Assembly: GCA_943737045.1 (NCBI GenBank)
Contig: CALSFV010000431.1
Location: 62,001-126,000 of the forward strand
From: Parapristionchus giblindavisi
Taxonomy: Eukaryota > Nematoda > Chromadorea > Rhabditida > Diplogasteridae
Direction: 5' to 3'
DNA length: 64,000 nt
The translations under genes and the position numbers were made by a program. This document shows, piece after piece, positions 45,001 to 60,000 of this stretch. Each line of letters starts with the position of its first letter. Position 1 is the first letter of the stretch. The notes beneath the pieces were generated by a model. The model ran no database searches. It was not told the DNA's origin and saw nothing but the letters and a program-made list of their open reading frames with translations.

Positions 45001-48000
45001 ACACGAAAACATCTTTATTCGGTATCGGTCAATCAATAATTCGCTGTATTACCTTGTCGAGTTTACATCGTTGTTCATCAATCAATATGATGCGTGAAGG
45101 ACCTCATACTTGACGAAAGACTCGGTCTGAAACAATAACTATATAAATAAATCCATTATATTCGTCTTCAGCACAAATACAGTATCATAATACGAAACAG
45201 TACTGAGAAAAGATCAAAGATTAAAATCACAACAACACGTAAACATCTTTATTCGGTATCGGTCTATCAATAATTCACTCTATTACCTTGTCGAGTTTAC
45301 ATCGCTGTTGATCAATCAATATGATGCGTGAAGGACCTCATACTTGTCGAAAGACTCGGTCTGAAATAATAACTATATAATTAAATCCCTTATATTCGTC
45401 TTCAGCAGAAATACAGTATCATAATACGATACAGTACTGAGAGAAGATCAAAGATTAAAATCACAGCAACACGAAAACATCTTTATTCGGTATCGGTCAA
45501 TCAATAATTCACTGTATTACCTTGTCGAGTTTACATCGTTGTTGATCAATCAATATGATGCGTGAAGGACCTATAAACCTGTCGAAAGACTCGGTCTGAA
45601 ATAATAACTATATAATTAAATCCATTATATTCGTCTTCAGCACAAATACAGTATCATAATACGATACAGTACTGATAGAAGATAAAAGATCACAACAACA
45701 CGTAAACATCTTTATTCGGTATCGGTCAATCAATAATTAACTGTATTACCTTGTCGAGTTTACATCTTTGTTGATCAATCAATATGATGCGTGAAGGACC
45801 TCATACTTGTCGAAAGACTCGGTCTGAAACAATAACTATATAATTAAATCCATTATATTCGTCTTCAGCATAAATACAGTATCATAATACGAAACAGTAC
45901 TGAGAAAAGATCAAAGATTAAAATCACAACAACACGTAAACATCTTTATTCGGTATCGGTCTATCAATAATTCACTCTATTACCTTGTCGAGTTTACATC
46001 GCTGTTGATCAATCAATATGATGCGTGAAGGACCTCATACTTGTCGAAAGACTCGGTCTGAAATAATAACTATATAATTAAATCCCTTATATTCGTCTTC
46101 AGCAGAAATACAGTATCATAATACGATACAGTACTGAGAGAAGATAAAAGATCACAACAACACGTAAACATCTTTATTCGGTATCGGTCAATCAATAATT
46201 AACTGTATTACCTTGTCGAGTTTACATCTTTGTTGATCAATCAATATGATGCGTGAAGGACCTCATACTTGTCGAAAGACTCGGTCTGAAACAATAACTA
46301 TATAATTAAATCCATTATATTCGACTTCAGTACAAATACAGTATCATAATACGATACAGTTCTGAGAGAAGATCAAAGATCACAACAACACGTAAACATC
46401 TTTATTCGGTATCGGTCAATCAATAATTCGCTGTATTACCTTGTCGAGTTTACATCGTTGTTCATCAATCAATATGATGCGTGAAGGACCTCATACTTGA
46501 CGAAAGACTCGGTCTGAAACAATAACTATATAAATAAATCCATTATATTCGTCTTCACCACAAATACAGTATCATAATGCGATACAGTACTGAGAGAAGA
46601 TCAAAGATTAAAATCACAACAACACGTAAACATCTTTATTCGGTATCGGTCTATCAATAATTCACTCTATTACCTTGTCGAGTTTACATCGCTGTTGATC
46701 AATCAATATGATGCGTGAAGGACCTCATAATTGTCGAAAGACTCGGTCTGAAACAATAACTATATAATTAAATCCATTATATTCGTCTTCAGCATAAATA
46801 CAGTATCATAATACGAAACAGTACTGAGAAAAGATCAAAGATTAAAATCACAACAACACGTAAACATCTTTATTCGGTATCGGTCTATCAATAATTCACT
46901 CTATTACCTTGTCGAGTTTACATCGCTGTTGATCAATCAATATGATGCGTGAAGGACCTCATACTTGTCGAAAGACTCGGTCTGAAATAATAACTATATA
47001 ATTAAATCCCTTATATTCGTCTTCAGCAGAAATACAGTATCATAATACGATACAGTACTGAGAGAAGATCAAAGATTAAAATCACAGCAACACGAAAACA
47101 TCTTTATTCGGTATCGGTCAATCAATAATTCACTGTATTACCTTGTCGAGTTTACATCGTTGTTGATCAATCAATATGATGCGTGAAGGACCTATAAACC
47201 TGTCGAAAGACTCGGTCTGAAATAATAACTATATAATTAAATCCATTATATTCGTCTTCAGCACAAATACAGTATCATAATACGATACAGTACTGATAGA
47301 AGATAAAAGATCACAACAACACGTAAACATCTTTATTCGGTATCGGTCAATCAATAATTAACTGTATTACCTTGTCGAGTTTACATCTTTGTTGATCAAT
47401 CAATATGATGCGTGAAGGACCTCATACTTGTCGAAAGACTCGGTCTGAAACAATAACTATATAATTAAATCCATTATATTCGTCTTCAGCATAAATACAG
47501 TATCATAATACGAAACAGTACTGAGAAAAGATCAAAGATTAAAATCACAACAACACGTAAACATCTTTATTCGGTATCGGTCTATCAATAATTCACTCTA
47601 TTACCTTGTCGAGTTTACATCGCTGTTGATCAATCAATATGATGCGTGAAGGACCTCATACTTGTCGAAAGACTCGGTCTGAAATAATAACTATATAATT
47701 AAATCCCTTATATTCGTCTTCAGCAGAAATACAGTATCATAATACGATACAGTACTGAGAGAAGATCAAAGATTAAAATCACAGCAACACGAAAACATCT
47801 TTATTCGGTATCGGTCAATCAATAATTCACTGTATTACCTTGTCGAGTTTACATCGTTGTTGATCAATCAATATGATGCGTGAAGGACCTATAAACCTGT
47901 CGAAAGACTCGGTCTGAAATAATAACTATATAATTAAATCCATTATATTCGTCTTCAGCACAAATACAGTATCATAATACGATACAGTACTGATAGAAGA

Positions 48001-51000
48001 TAAAAGATCACAACAACACGTAAACATCTTTATTCGGTATCGGTCAATCAATAATTAACTGTATTACCTTGTCGAGTTTACATCTTTGTTGATCAATCAA
48101 TATGATGCGTGAAGGACCTCATACTTGTCGAAAGACTCGGTCTGAAACAATAACTATATAATTAAATCCATTATATTCGACTTCAGTACAAATACAGTAT
48201 CATAATACGATACAGTTCTGAGAGAAGATCAAAGATCACAACAACACGTAAACATCTTTATTCGGTATCGGTCAATCAATAATTCGCTGTATTACCTTGT
48301 CGAGTTTACATCGTTGTTGATCAATCAATATGATGCGTGAAGGACCTCATACTTGTCGAAGGACTCGGTCTGAAACAATAACTATATAAATAAATCCATT
48401 ATATTCGTCTTCAGCAGTAATACAGTATCATAATACGATGCAGCACTGAGAGAAGATCAAAGATCACAACAACACGTAAACATCTTTATTCGGTATCGGT
48501 CAATCAATAATTCACTGTATTACCTTGTCGAGTTTACATCGTTGTTGATCAATCAATATGATGCGTGAAGGACCTATAAACCTGTCGAAATACTCGGTCT
48601 GAAATAATAACTATATAATTAAATCCATTATATTCGTCTTCAGCAGAAACACAGTATCATAATACGATACAGTACTGAGAGATTAAAGATTGAAATCACA
48701 ACAACACGTAAACATCTTTATTCGGTATCCGTCAATCAATAATTCACTCTATTACCTTGTCGAGTTTACATCGCTGTTGATCAATCAATATGATGCGTAA
48801 AGGACCTCATACTTGTCGAAAGACTCGGTCTGAAACAATAACTATATAATTAAATCCATTATATTCATCTTCAGCACAAATACAGTATCATAATACGATA
48901 CAGTACTGAGAGAAGATAAAAGATCACAACAACACGTAAACATCTTTATTCGGTATCGGTCAATCAATAATTAACTGTATTACCTTGTCGAGTTTACATC
49001 TTTGTTGATCAATCAATATGATGCGTGAAGGACCTCATACTTGTCGAAAGACTCGGTCTGAAACAATAACTATATAATTAAATCCATTATATTCGTCTTC
49101 AGCATAAATACAGTATCATAATACGATACAGTACTGAGAGAAGATCAAAGATTAAAATCACAGCAACACGAAAACATCTTTATTCGGTATCGGTCAATCA
49201 ATAATTCACTGTATTACCTTGTCGAGTTTACATCGTTGTTGATCAATCAATATGATGCGTGAAGGACCTATAAACCTGTCGAAAGACTCGGTCTGAAATA
49301 ATAACTATATAATTAAATCCATTATATTCGTCTTCAGCACAAATACAGTATCATAATACGATACAGTACTGATAGAAGATAAAAGATCACAACAACACGT
49401 AAACATCTTTATTCGGTATCGGTCAATCAATAATTAACTGTATTACCTTGTCGAGTTTACATCTTTGTTGATCAATCAATATGATGCGTGAAGGACCTCA
49501 TACTTGTCGAAAGACTCGGTCTGAAACAATAACTATATAATTAAATCCATTATATTCGACTTCAGTACAAATACAGTATCATAATACGATACAGTTCTGA
49601 GAGAAGATCAAAGATCACAACAACACGTAAACATCTTTATTCGGTATCGGTCAATCAATAATTCGCTGTATTACCTTGTCGAGTTTACATCGTTGTTGAT
49701 CAATCAATATGATGCGTGAAGGACCTCATACTTGTCGAAGGACTCGGTCTGAAACAATAACTATATAAATAAATCCATTATATTCGTCTTCAGCAGTAAT
49801 ACAGTATCATAATACGATGCAGCACTGAGAGAAGATCAAAGATCACAACAACACGTAAACATCTTTATTCGGTATCGGTCAATCAATAATTCACTGTATT
49901 ACCTTGTCGAGTTTACATCGTTGTTGATCAATCAATATGATGCGTGAAGGACCTATAAACCTGTCGAAATACTCGGTCTGAAATAATAACTATATAATTA
50001 AATCCATTATATTCGTCTTCAGCAGAAACACAGTATCATAATACGATACAGTACTGAGAGATTAAAGATTGAAATCACAACAACTCGTAAACATCTTTAT
50101 TCGGTATCCGTCAATCAATAATTCACTCTATTACCTTGTCGAGTTTACATCGCTGTTGATCAATCAATATGATGCGTAAAGGACCTCATACTTGTCGAAA
50201 GACTCGGTCTGAAACAATAACTATATAATTAAATCCATTATATTCATCTTCAGCACAAATACAGTATCATAATACGATACAGTGCTGAGAGAAGATCAAA
50301 GATTAAAATCACAACAACACGTAAACATCTTTATTCGGTATCGGTCAATCAATAATTCACTGTATTACCTTGTAGATTTTACATCGTTGTTAATCAATCA
50401 ATATGATGCGTGAAGGACCTCATACTTGTCGAAGGACTCGGTCTGAAACAATAACTATATAAATAAATCCATTATATTCGTCTTCAGCAGTAATACAGTA
50501 TCATAATACGATGCAGCACTGAGAGAAGATCAAAGATCACAACAACACGTAAACATCTTTATTCGGTATCGGTCAATCAATAATTCACTGTATTACCTTG
50601 TCGAGTTTACATCGTTGTTGATCAATCAATATGATGCGTGAAGGACCTATAAACCTGTCGAAATACTCGGTCTGAAATAATAACTATATAATTAAATCCA
50701 TTATATTCGTCTTCAGCAGAAACACAGTATCATAATACGATACAGTACTGAGAGATTAAAGATTGAAATCACAACAACACGTAAACATCTTTATTCGGTA
50801 TCCGTCAATCAATAATTCACTCTATTACCTTGTCGAGTTTACATCGCTGTTGATCAATCAATATGATGCGTAAAGGACCTCATACTTGTCGAAAGACTCG
50901 GTCTGAAACAATAACTATATAATTAAATCCATTATATTCATCTTCAGCACAAATACAGTATCATAATACGATACAGTACTGAGAGAAGATCAAAGATTAA

Positions 51001-54000
51001 AATCACAACAACACGTAAACATCTTTATTCGGTATCGGTCAATCAATAATTCACTGTATTACCTTGTAGATTTTACATCGTTGTTAATCAATCAATATGA
51101 TGCGTGAAGGACCTCATACTTGTCGAAAGACTCGGTCTGAAACAATAACTATATAATTAAATCCATTATATTCGTCTTCAGCAGAAACACAGTATCATAA
51201 TACGATACAGTACTGAGAGATCAAAGATTGAAATCACAACAACACGTAAACATCTTTATTCGGTATCGGTCAATCAATAATTCACTCTATTACCTTGTCG
51301 AGTTTACATCGTTGTTAATCAATCAATATGATGCGTAAAGGACCTCATACTTTTCGAAAGACTCGGTCTGAAACAATAACTATATAATTAAATCCATTAT
51401 ATTCGTCTTCAGCAGAAACACAGTATCATAATACGATACAGTACTGAGAGATTAAAGATTGAAATCACAACAACACGTAAACATCTTTATTCGGTATCGG
51501 TCAATCAATAATTCACTGTATTACCTTGTCGAGTTTACATCGCTGTTGATCAATCAATATGATGCGTAAAGGACCTCATACTTGTCGAAAGACTCGGTCT
51601 GAAACAATAACTATATAAGTAAATCCATTATATTCATCTTCAGCACAAATACAGTATCATAATACGATACAGTACTGAGAGAAGATCAAAGATTAAAATC
51701 ACAACAACACGTAAACATCTTTATTCGGTATCGGTCAATCAATAATTCACTGTATTACCTTGTAGATTTTACATCGTTGTTAATCAATCAATATGATGCG
51801 TGAAGGACCTCATACTTGTCGAAAGACTCGGTCTGAAACAATAACTATATAATTAAATCCATTATATTCGTCTTCAGCAGAAACACAGTATCATAATACG
51901 ATACAGTACTGAGAGATCAAAGATTGAAATCACAACAACACGTAAACATCTTTATTCGGTATCCGTCAATCAATAATTCACTCTATTACCTTGTCGAGTT
52001 TACATCGCTGTTGATCAATCAATATGATGCGTAAAGGACCTCATACTTTTCGAAAGACTCGGTCTGAAACAGTAACTATATAATAAAATCCATTATATTC
52101 TTCTTCAGCACAAATACAGTATCATAATACGATACAGTACTGAGAGATTAAAGATTGAAATCACAACAACACGTAAACATCTTTATTCGGTATCGGTCAA
52201 TCAATAATTCACTGTATTACCTTGTCGATTTTACATCGTTGTTGATCAATCAATATGAAGCGTGAAGGACCTCATACTTTTCGAAAGACTCGGTCTGAAA
52301 CAGTAACTATATAATTAAATCCATTATATTCGTCTTCAGCACAAATACAGTATCATAATACGATACAGTTCTGAGAGAAGATCAAAGATCACAACTACAC
52401 GTAAACATCTTTATTCGGTATCGGTCAATCAATAATTCACTGTATTACCTTGTCGATTTTACATCGTTGTTGATCAATCAATATGACGCGTGAAGGACCT
52501 CATACTTTTCGAAAGACTCGGTCTGAAACAGTAACTATATAATTAAATCCATTATATTCGTCTTCAGCACAAATACAGTATCATAATACGATACTGTTCT
52601 GAGATAAGATCAAAGATTAAAATCACAACAACACGTAAACATCTTTATTCGGTATCGGTCAATCAATAATTCACTGTATTACCTTGTCGATTTTACATCG
52701 TTGTTGATCAATCAATATGATGCGTGAAGGACCTCATACTTGTCGAAAGACTCGGTTTGAAATAATAACTATATAATTAAATCCATTATATTCGTCTTCA
52801 GCAGAAACACAGTATCATAATACGATACAGTACTGAGAGAAGATCAAAGATTAAAATCACAACAACACGTAAACATCTTTATTCGGTATCGGTCAATCGA
52901 TAATTCACTGTATTACCTTGTCGAGTTTACATCGTTGTTGATCAATCAATATGATGCGTGAAGGACCTCATACTTTTCGAAAGCTCGGTCTGAAACAGTA
53001 ACTATATAATTAAATCCATTATATTCGTCTTCAGCACAAATACAGTATCATAATACGATACAGTACTGAGAGAAGATCAAAGAGTAAATTAACAACAACA
53101 CGTAAACATCTTTATTCGGTATCGGTCAATCAATAATTCACTGTATTACCTTGTCGATTTTACATCGTTGTTGATCAATCAATATGATGCGTGAAGGACC
53201 TCATACTTGTCGAAAGACTCGGTTTGAAATAATAACTATATAATTAAATCCATTATATTCGTCTTCAGCAGAAACACAGTATCATAATACGATACAGTAC
53301 TGAGAGAAGATCAAAGATTAAAATCACAACAACACGTAAACATCTTTATTTGGTATCGGTCAATCAATAATTCACTGTATTACCTTGTCGATTTTACATC
53401 GTTGTTGATCAATCAATATGATGCGTGAAGGACCTCATACTTGTCGAAAGACTCGGTTTGAAATAATAACTATATAATTAAATCCATTATATTCGTCTTC
53501 AGCAGAAACACAGTATCATAATACGATACAGTACTGAGAGAAGATCAAAGAGTAAATTAACAACAACACGTAAACATCTTTATTCGGTATCGGTCAATCA
53601 ATAATTCACTGTATTACCTTGTCGATTTTACATCGTTGTTGATCAATCAATATGATGCGTGAAGGACCTCATACTTGTCGAAAGACTCGGTTTGAAATAA
53701 TAACTATATAATTAAATCCATTATATTCGTCTTCAGCAGAAACACAGTATCATAATACGATACAGTACTGAGAGAAGATCAAAGATTAAAATCACAACAA
53801 CACGTAAACATCTTTATTTGGTATCGGTCAATCAATAATTCACTGTATTACCTTGTCGATTTTACATCGTTGTTGATCAATCAATATGATGCGTGAAGGA
53901 CCTCATACTTGTCGAAAGACTCGGTTTGAAATAATAACTATATAATTAAATCCATTATATTCGTCTTCAGCAGAAACACAGTATCATAATACGATACAGT

Positions 54001-57000
54001 ACTGAGAGAAGATCAAAGATTAAAATCACAACAACACGTAAACATCTTTATTCGGTATCGGTCAATCAATAATTCACTGTATTACCTTGTCGATTTTACA
54101 TCGTTGTTGATCAATCAATATGATGCGTGAAGGACCACATACTTGTCGAAAGACTCGGTTTGAAATAATAACTATATAATTAAATCCATTATATTCGTCT
54201 TCAGCAGAAACACAGTATCATAATACGATACAGTACTGAGAGAAGGTCAAAGATTAAAATCACAACAACACGTAAACATCTTTATTCGGTATCGGTCAAT
54301 CAATAATTCACTGTATTACCTTGTCGATTTTACATCGTTGTTGATCAATCAATATGATGCGTGAAGGACCTCATACTTGTCGAAAGACTCGGTTTGAAAT
54401 AATAACTATATAATTAAATCCATTATGTTCGTCTTCAGCAGAAACACAGTATCATAATACGATACAGTACTGAGTGAAGATCAAAGATTAAAATCACAAC
54501 AACACGTAAACATCTTTATTCGGTATCGGTCAATCAATAATTCACTGTATTACCTTGTCGATTTTACATCGTTGTTGATCAATCAATATGATGCGTGAAG
54601 GACCTCATACTTGTCGAAAGACTCGGTTTGAAATAATAACTATATAATTAAATCCATTATATTCGTCTTCAGCAGAAACACAGTATCATAATACGATACA
54701 GTACTGAGAGAAGATCAAAGATTAAAATCACAACAACACGTAAACATCTTTATTCGGTATCGGTCAATCAATAATTCACTGTATTACCTTGTCGATTTTA
54801 CATCGTTGTTGATCAATCAATATGATGCGTGAAGAACCTCATACTTGTCGAAAGACTCGGTTTGAAATAATAACTATATAATTAAATCCATTATATTCGT
54901 CTTCAGCAGAAACACAGTATCATAATACGATACAGTACTGAGAGAAGATCAAAGATTAAAATCACAACAACACGTAAACATCTTTATTCGGTATCGGTCA
55001 ATCAATAATTCACTGTATTACCTTGTCGATTTTACATCGTTGTTGATCAATCAATATGATGCGTGAAGGACCTCATACTTGTCGAAAGACTCGGTTTGAA
55101 ATAATAACTATATAATTAAATCCATTATATTCGTCTTCAGCAGAAACACAGTATCATAATACGATACAGTACTGAGAGAAGATCAAAGATTAAAATCACA
55201 ACAACACGTAAACATCTTTATTCGGTATCGGTCAATCAATAATTCACTGTATTACCTTGTCGATTTTACATCGTTGTTGATCAATCAATATGATGCGTGA
55301 AGGACCTCATACTTGTCGAAAGACTCGGTTTGAAATAATAACTATATAATTAAATCCATTATATTCGTCTTCAGCAGAAACACAGTATCATAATACGATA
55401 CAGTACTGAGAGAAGATCAAAGATTAAAATCACAACAACACGTAAACATCTTTATTCGGTATCGGTCAATCAATAATTCACTGTATTACCTTGTCGATTT
55501 TACATCGTTGTTGATCAATCAATATGATGCGTGAAGGACCTCATACTTGTCGAAAGACTCGGTTTGAAATAATAACTATATAATTAAATCCATTATATTC
55601 GTCTTCAGCAGAAACACAGTATCATAATACGATACAGTACTGAGAGAAAATCAAAGATTAAAATCACAACAACACGTAAACATCTTTATTCGGTATCGGT
55701 CAATCAATAATTCACTGTATTACCTTGTCGATTTTACATCGTTGTTGATCAATCAATATGATGCGTGAAGGACCTCATACTTGTCGAAAGACTCGGTTTG
55801 AAATAATAACTATATAATTAAATCCATTATATTCGTCTTCAGCAGAAACACAGTATCATAATACGATACAGTACTGAGAGAAGATCAAAGATTAAAATCA
55901 CAACAACACGTAAACATCTTTATTCGGTATCGGTCAATCAATAATTCACTGTATTACCTTGTCGATTTTACATCGTTGTTGATCAATCAATATGATGCGT
56001 GAAGGACCTCATACTTGTCGAAAGACTCGGTTTGAAATAATAACTATATAATTAAATCCATTATATTCGTCTTCAGCAGAAACACAGTATCATAATACGA
56101 TACAGTACTGAGAGAAAATCAAAGATTAAAATCACAACAACACGTAAACATCTTTATTCGGTATCGGTAAATCAATAATTCACTGTATTACCTTGTCGAG
56201 TTTACATCGCTGTTGATCAATCAATATGATGCGTAAAGGACCTCATACTTGTCGAAAGACTCGGTCTGAAACAATAACTATATAATTAAATCCATTATAT
56301 TCATCTTCAGCACAAATACAGTATCATAATACGATACAGTACTGAGAGAAGATCAAAGATTAAAATCACAACAACACGTAAACATCTTTATTCGGTAACG
56401 GTCAATCAATAATTCACTGTATAACCTTGTCGAGTTTACGTCGTTGTTGATCAATCAATATGATGCGTGAAGGACCTCATACTTTTCGAAAGACTCGGTC
56501 TGAAACAGTAACTATATAATTAAATCTATTATATTCGTCTTCAGCACAAATACAGTATCATAATACGATACAGTACTGAGAGAAGATCAAAGATTAAAAT
56601 CACAACAACACGTAAACATCTTTATTCGGTATCGGTCAATCAATAATTCACTGTATTACCTTGTCGATTTTACATCGTTGTTCATCAATCAATATGATGC
56701 GTGAAGGACCTCATACTTGTCGAAAGACTCGGTTTGAAATAATAACTATATAATTAAATCCATTATATTCGTCTTCAGCAGAAACACAGTATCATAATAC
56801 GATACAGTACTGAGTGAAGATCAAAGATTAAAATCACAACAACACGTAAACATATTTATTCGGTATCGGTCAATCAATAATTCACTGTATTACCTTGTCG
56901 ATTTTACATCGTTGTTGATCAATCAATATGATGCGTGAAGGACCTCATACTTGTCGAAAGACTCGGTTTGAAATAATAACTATATAATTAAATCCATTAT

Positions 57001-60000
57001 ATTCGTCTTCAGCAGAAACACAGTATCATAATACGATACAGTACTGAGAGAAGATCAAAGATTAAAATCACAACAACACGTAAACATCTTTATTCGGTAT
57101 CGGTCAATCAATAATTCACTGTATTACCTTGTCGATTTTACATCGTTGTTGATCAATCAATATGATGCGTGAAGGACCACATACTTGTCGAAAGACTCGG
57201 TTTGAAATAATAACTATATAATTAAATCCATTATATTCGTCTTCAACAGAAACACAGTATCATAATACGATACAGTACTGAGAGAAGATCAAAGATTAAA
57301 ATCACAACAACACGTAAACATCTTTATTCGGTATCGGTCAATCAATAATTCACTGTATTACCTTGTCGATTTTACATCGTTGTTGATCAATCAATATGAT
57401 GCGTGAAGGACCACATACTTGTCGAAAGACTCGGTTTGAAATAATAACTATATAATTAAATCCATTATATTCGTCTTCAGCAGAAACACAGTATCATAAT
57501 ACGATACAGTACTGAGAGAAGATCAAAGATTAAAATCACAACAACACGTAAACATCTTTATTCGGTATCGGTCAATCAATAATTCACTGTATTACCTTGT
57601 CGATTTTACATCGTTGTTGATCAATCAATATGATGCGTGAAGGACCTCATACTTGTCGAAAGACTCGGTTTGAAATAATAACTATATAATTAAATCCATT
57701 ATATTCGTCTTCAGCAGAAACACAGTATCATAATACGATACAGTACTGAGAGATCAAAGCTTAAAATCACAACAACACGTAAACATCTTTATTCGGTATC
57801 GGTCAATCAATAATTCACTCTATTACTTTGTCGAGTTTACATCGCTGTTGATCACTCAATATGATGCGTAAAGGACCTCATACTTGTCGAAAGACTCGGT
57901 CTGAAACAATAACTATATAATTAAATCCATTATATTCATCTTCAGCACAAATACAGTATCATAATACGATACAGTACTGAGAGAAGATCAAAGATTAAAA
58001 TCACAACAACACGTAAACATCTTTATTCGGTATCGGTCAATCAATAATTCACTGTATTACCTTGTCGATTTTACATCGTTGTTGATCAATCAATATGATG
58101 CGTGAAGGACCTCATACTTGTCGAAAGACTCGGTTTGAAATAATAACTATATAATTAAATCCATTATATTCGTCTTCAGCAGAAACACAGTATCATAATA
58201 CGATACAGTACTGAGTGAAGATCAAAGATTAAAATCACAACAACACGTAAACATCTTTATTCGGTATCGGTCAATCAATAATTCACTGTATTACCTTGCC
58301 GAGTTTACGTCGTTGTTGATCAATCAATATGATGCGTGAAGGACCTCATACTTTTCGAAAGCTCGGTCTGAAACAGTAACTATATAATTAAATCCATTAT
58401 ATTCGTCTTCAGCACAAATACAGTATCATAATACGATACAGTACTGAGAGAAGATCAAAGATTAAAATCACAACAACACGTAAACATCTTTATTCGGTAT
58501 CGGGCAATCGATAATTCACTGTATTACCTTGTCGAGTTTACATCGTTGTTGATCAATCAATATGATGCGTGAAGGACCTCATACTTTTCGAAAGACTCGG
58601 TCTGAAACAGTAACTATATAATTAAATCCATTATATTCGTCTTCAGCACAAATACACTATCATAATACGATACAGTACTGAGAGAAGATCAAAGATTAAA
58701 ATCACAACAACACGTAAACATCTTTATTCGGTATCGGTCAATCAATAATTCACTCTATTACTTTGTCGAGTTTACATCGCTGTTGATCACTCAATATGAT
58801 GCGTAAAGGACCTCATACTTGTCGAAAGACTCGGTCTGAAACAATAACTATATAATTAAATCCATTATATTCATCTTCAGCACAAATACAGTATCATAAT
58901 ACGATACAGTACTGAGAGACGATCAAAGATTAAAATCACAACAACACGTAAACATCTTTATTCGGTATCGGTCAATCAATAATTCACTGTATTACCTTGT
59001 CGATTTTACATCGTTGTTGATCAATCAATATGATGCGTGAAGGACCTCATACTTGTCGAGAGACTCCGTTTGAAATAATAACTATATAATTAAATCCATT
59101 ATGTTCGTCTTCAGCAGAAACACAGTATCATAATACGATACAGTACTGAGTGAAGATCAAAGATTAAAATCACAACAACACGTAAACATCTTTATTCGGT
59201 ATCGGTCAATCAATAATTCACTGTATTACCTTGTCGATTTTACATCGTTGTTGATCAATCAATATGATGCGTGAAGGACCTCATACTTGTCGAAAGACTC
59301 GGTTTGAAATAATAACTATATAATTAAATCCATTATATTCGTCTTCAGCAGAAACACAGTATCATAATACGATACAGTACTGAGAGAAGATCAAAGATTA
59401 AAATCACAACAAAACGTAAACATCTTTATTCGGTATCGGTCAATCAATAATTCACTGTATTACCTTGTCGATTTTACATCGTTGTTGATCAATCAATATG
59501 ATGCGTGAAGGACCTCATACTTGTCGAAAGACTCGGTTTGAAATAATAACTATATAATTAAATCCATTATATTCGTCTTCAGCAGAAACACAGTATCATA
59601 ATACGATACAGTACTGAGAGAAGATCAAAGATTAAAATCACAACAACACGTAAACATCTTTATTCGGTATCGGTCAATCAATAATTCACTGTATTACCTT
59701 GTCGATTTTACATCGTTGTTGATCAATCAATATGATGCGTGAAGGACCTCATACTTGTCGAAAGACTCGGTTTGAAATAATAACTATATAATTAAATCCA
59801 TTATATTCGTCTTCAGCAGAAACACAGTATCATAATACGATACAGTACTGAGAGAAGATCAAAGATTAAAATCACAACAACACGTAAACATCTTTATTCG
59901 GTATCGGTCAATCAATAATTCACTGTATTACCTTGTCGATTTTACATCGTTGTTGATCAATCAATATGATGCGTGAAGGACCTCATACTTTTCGAAAGAC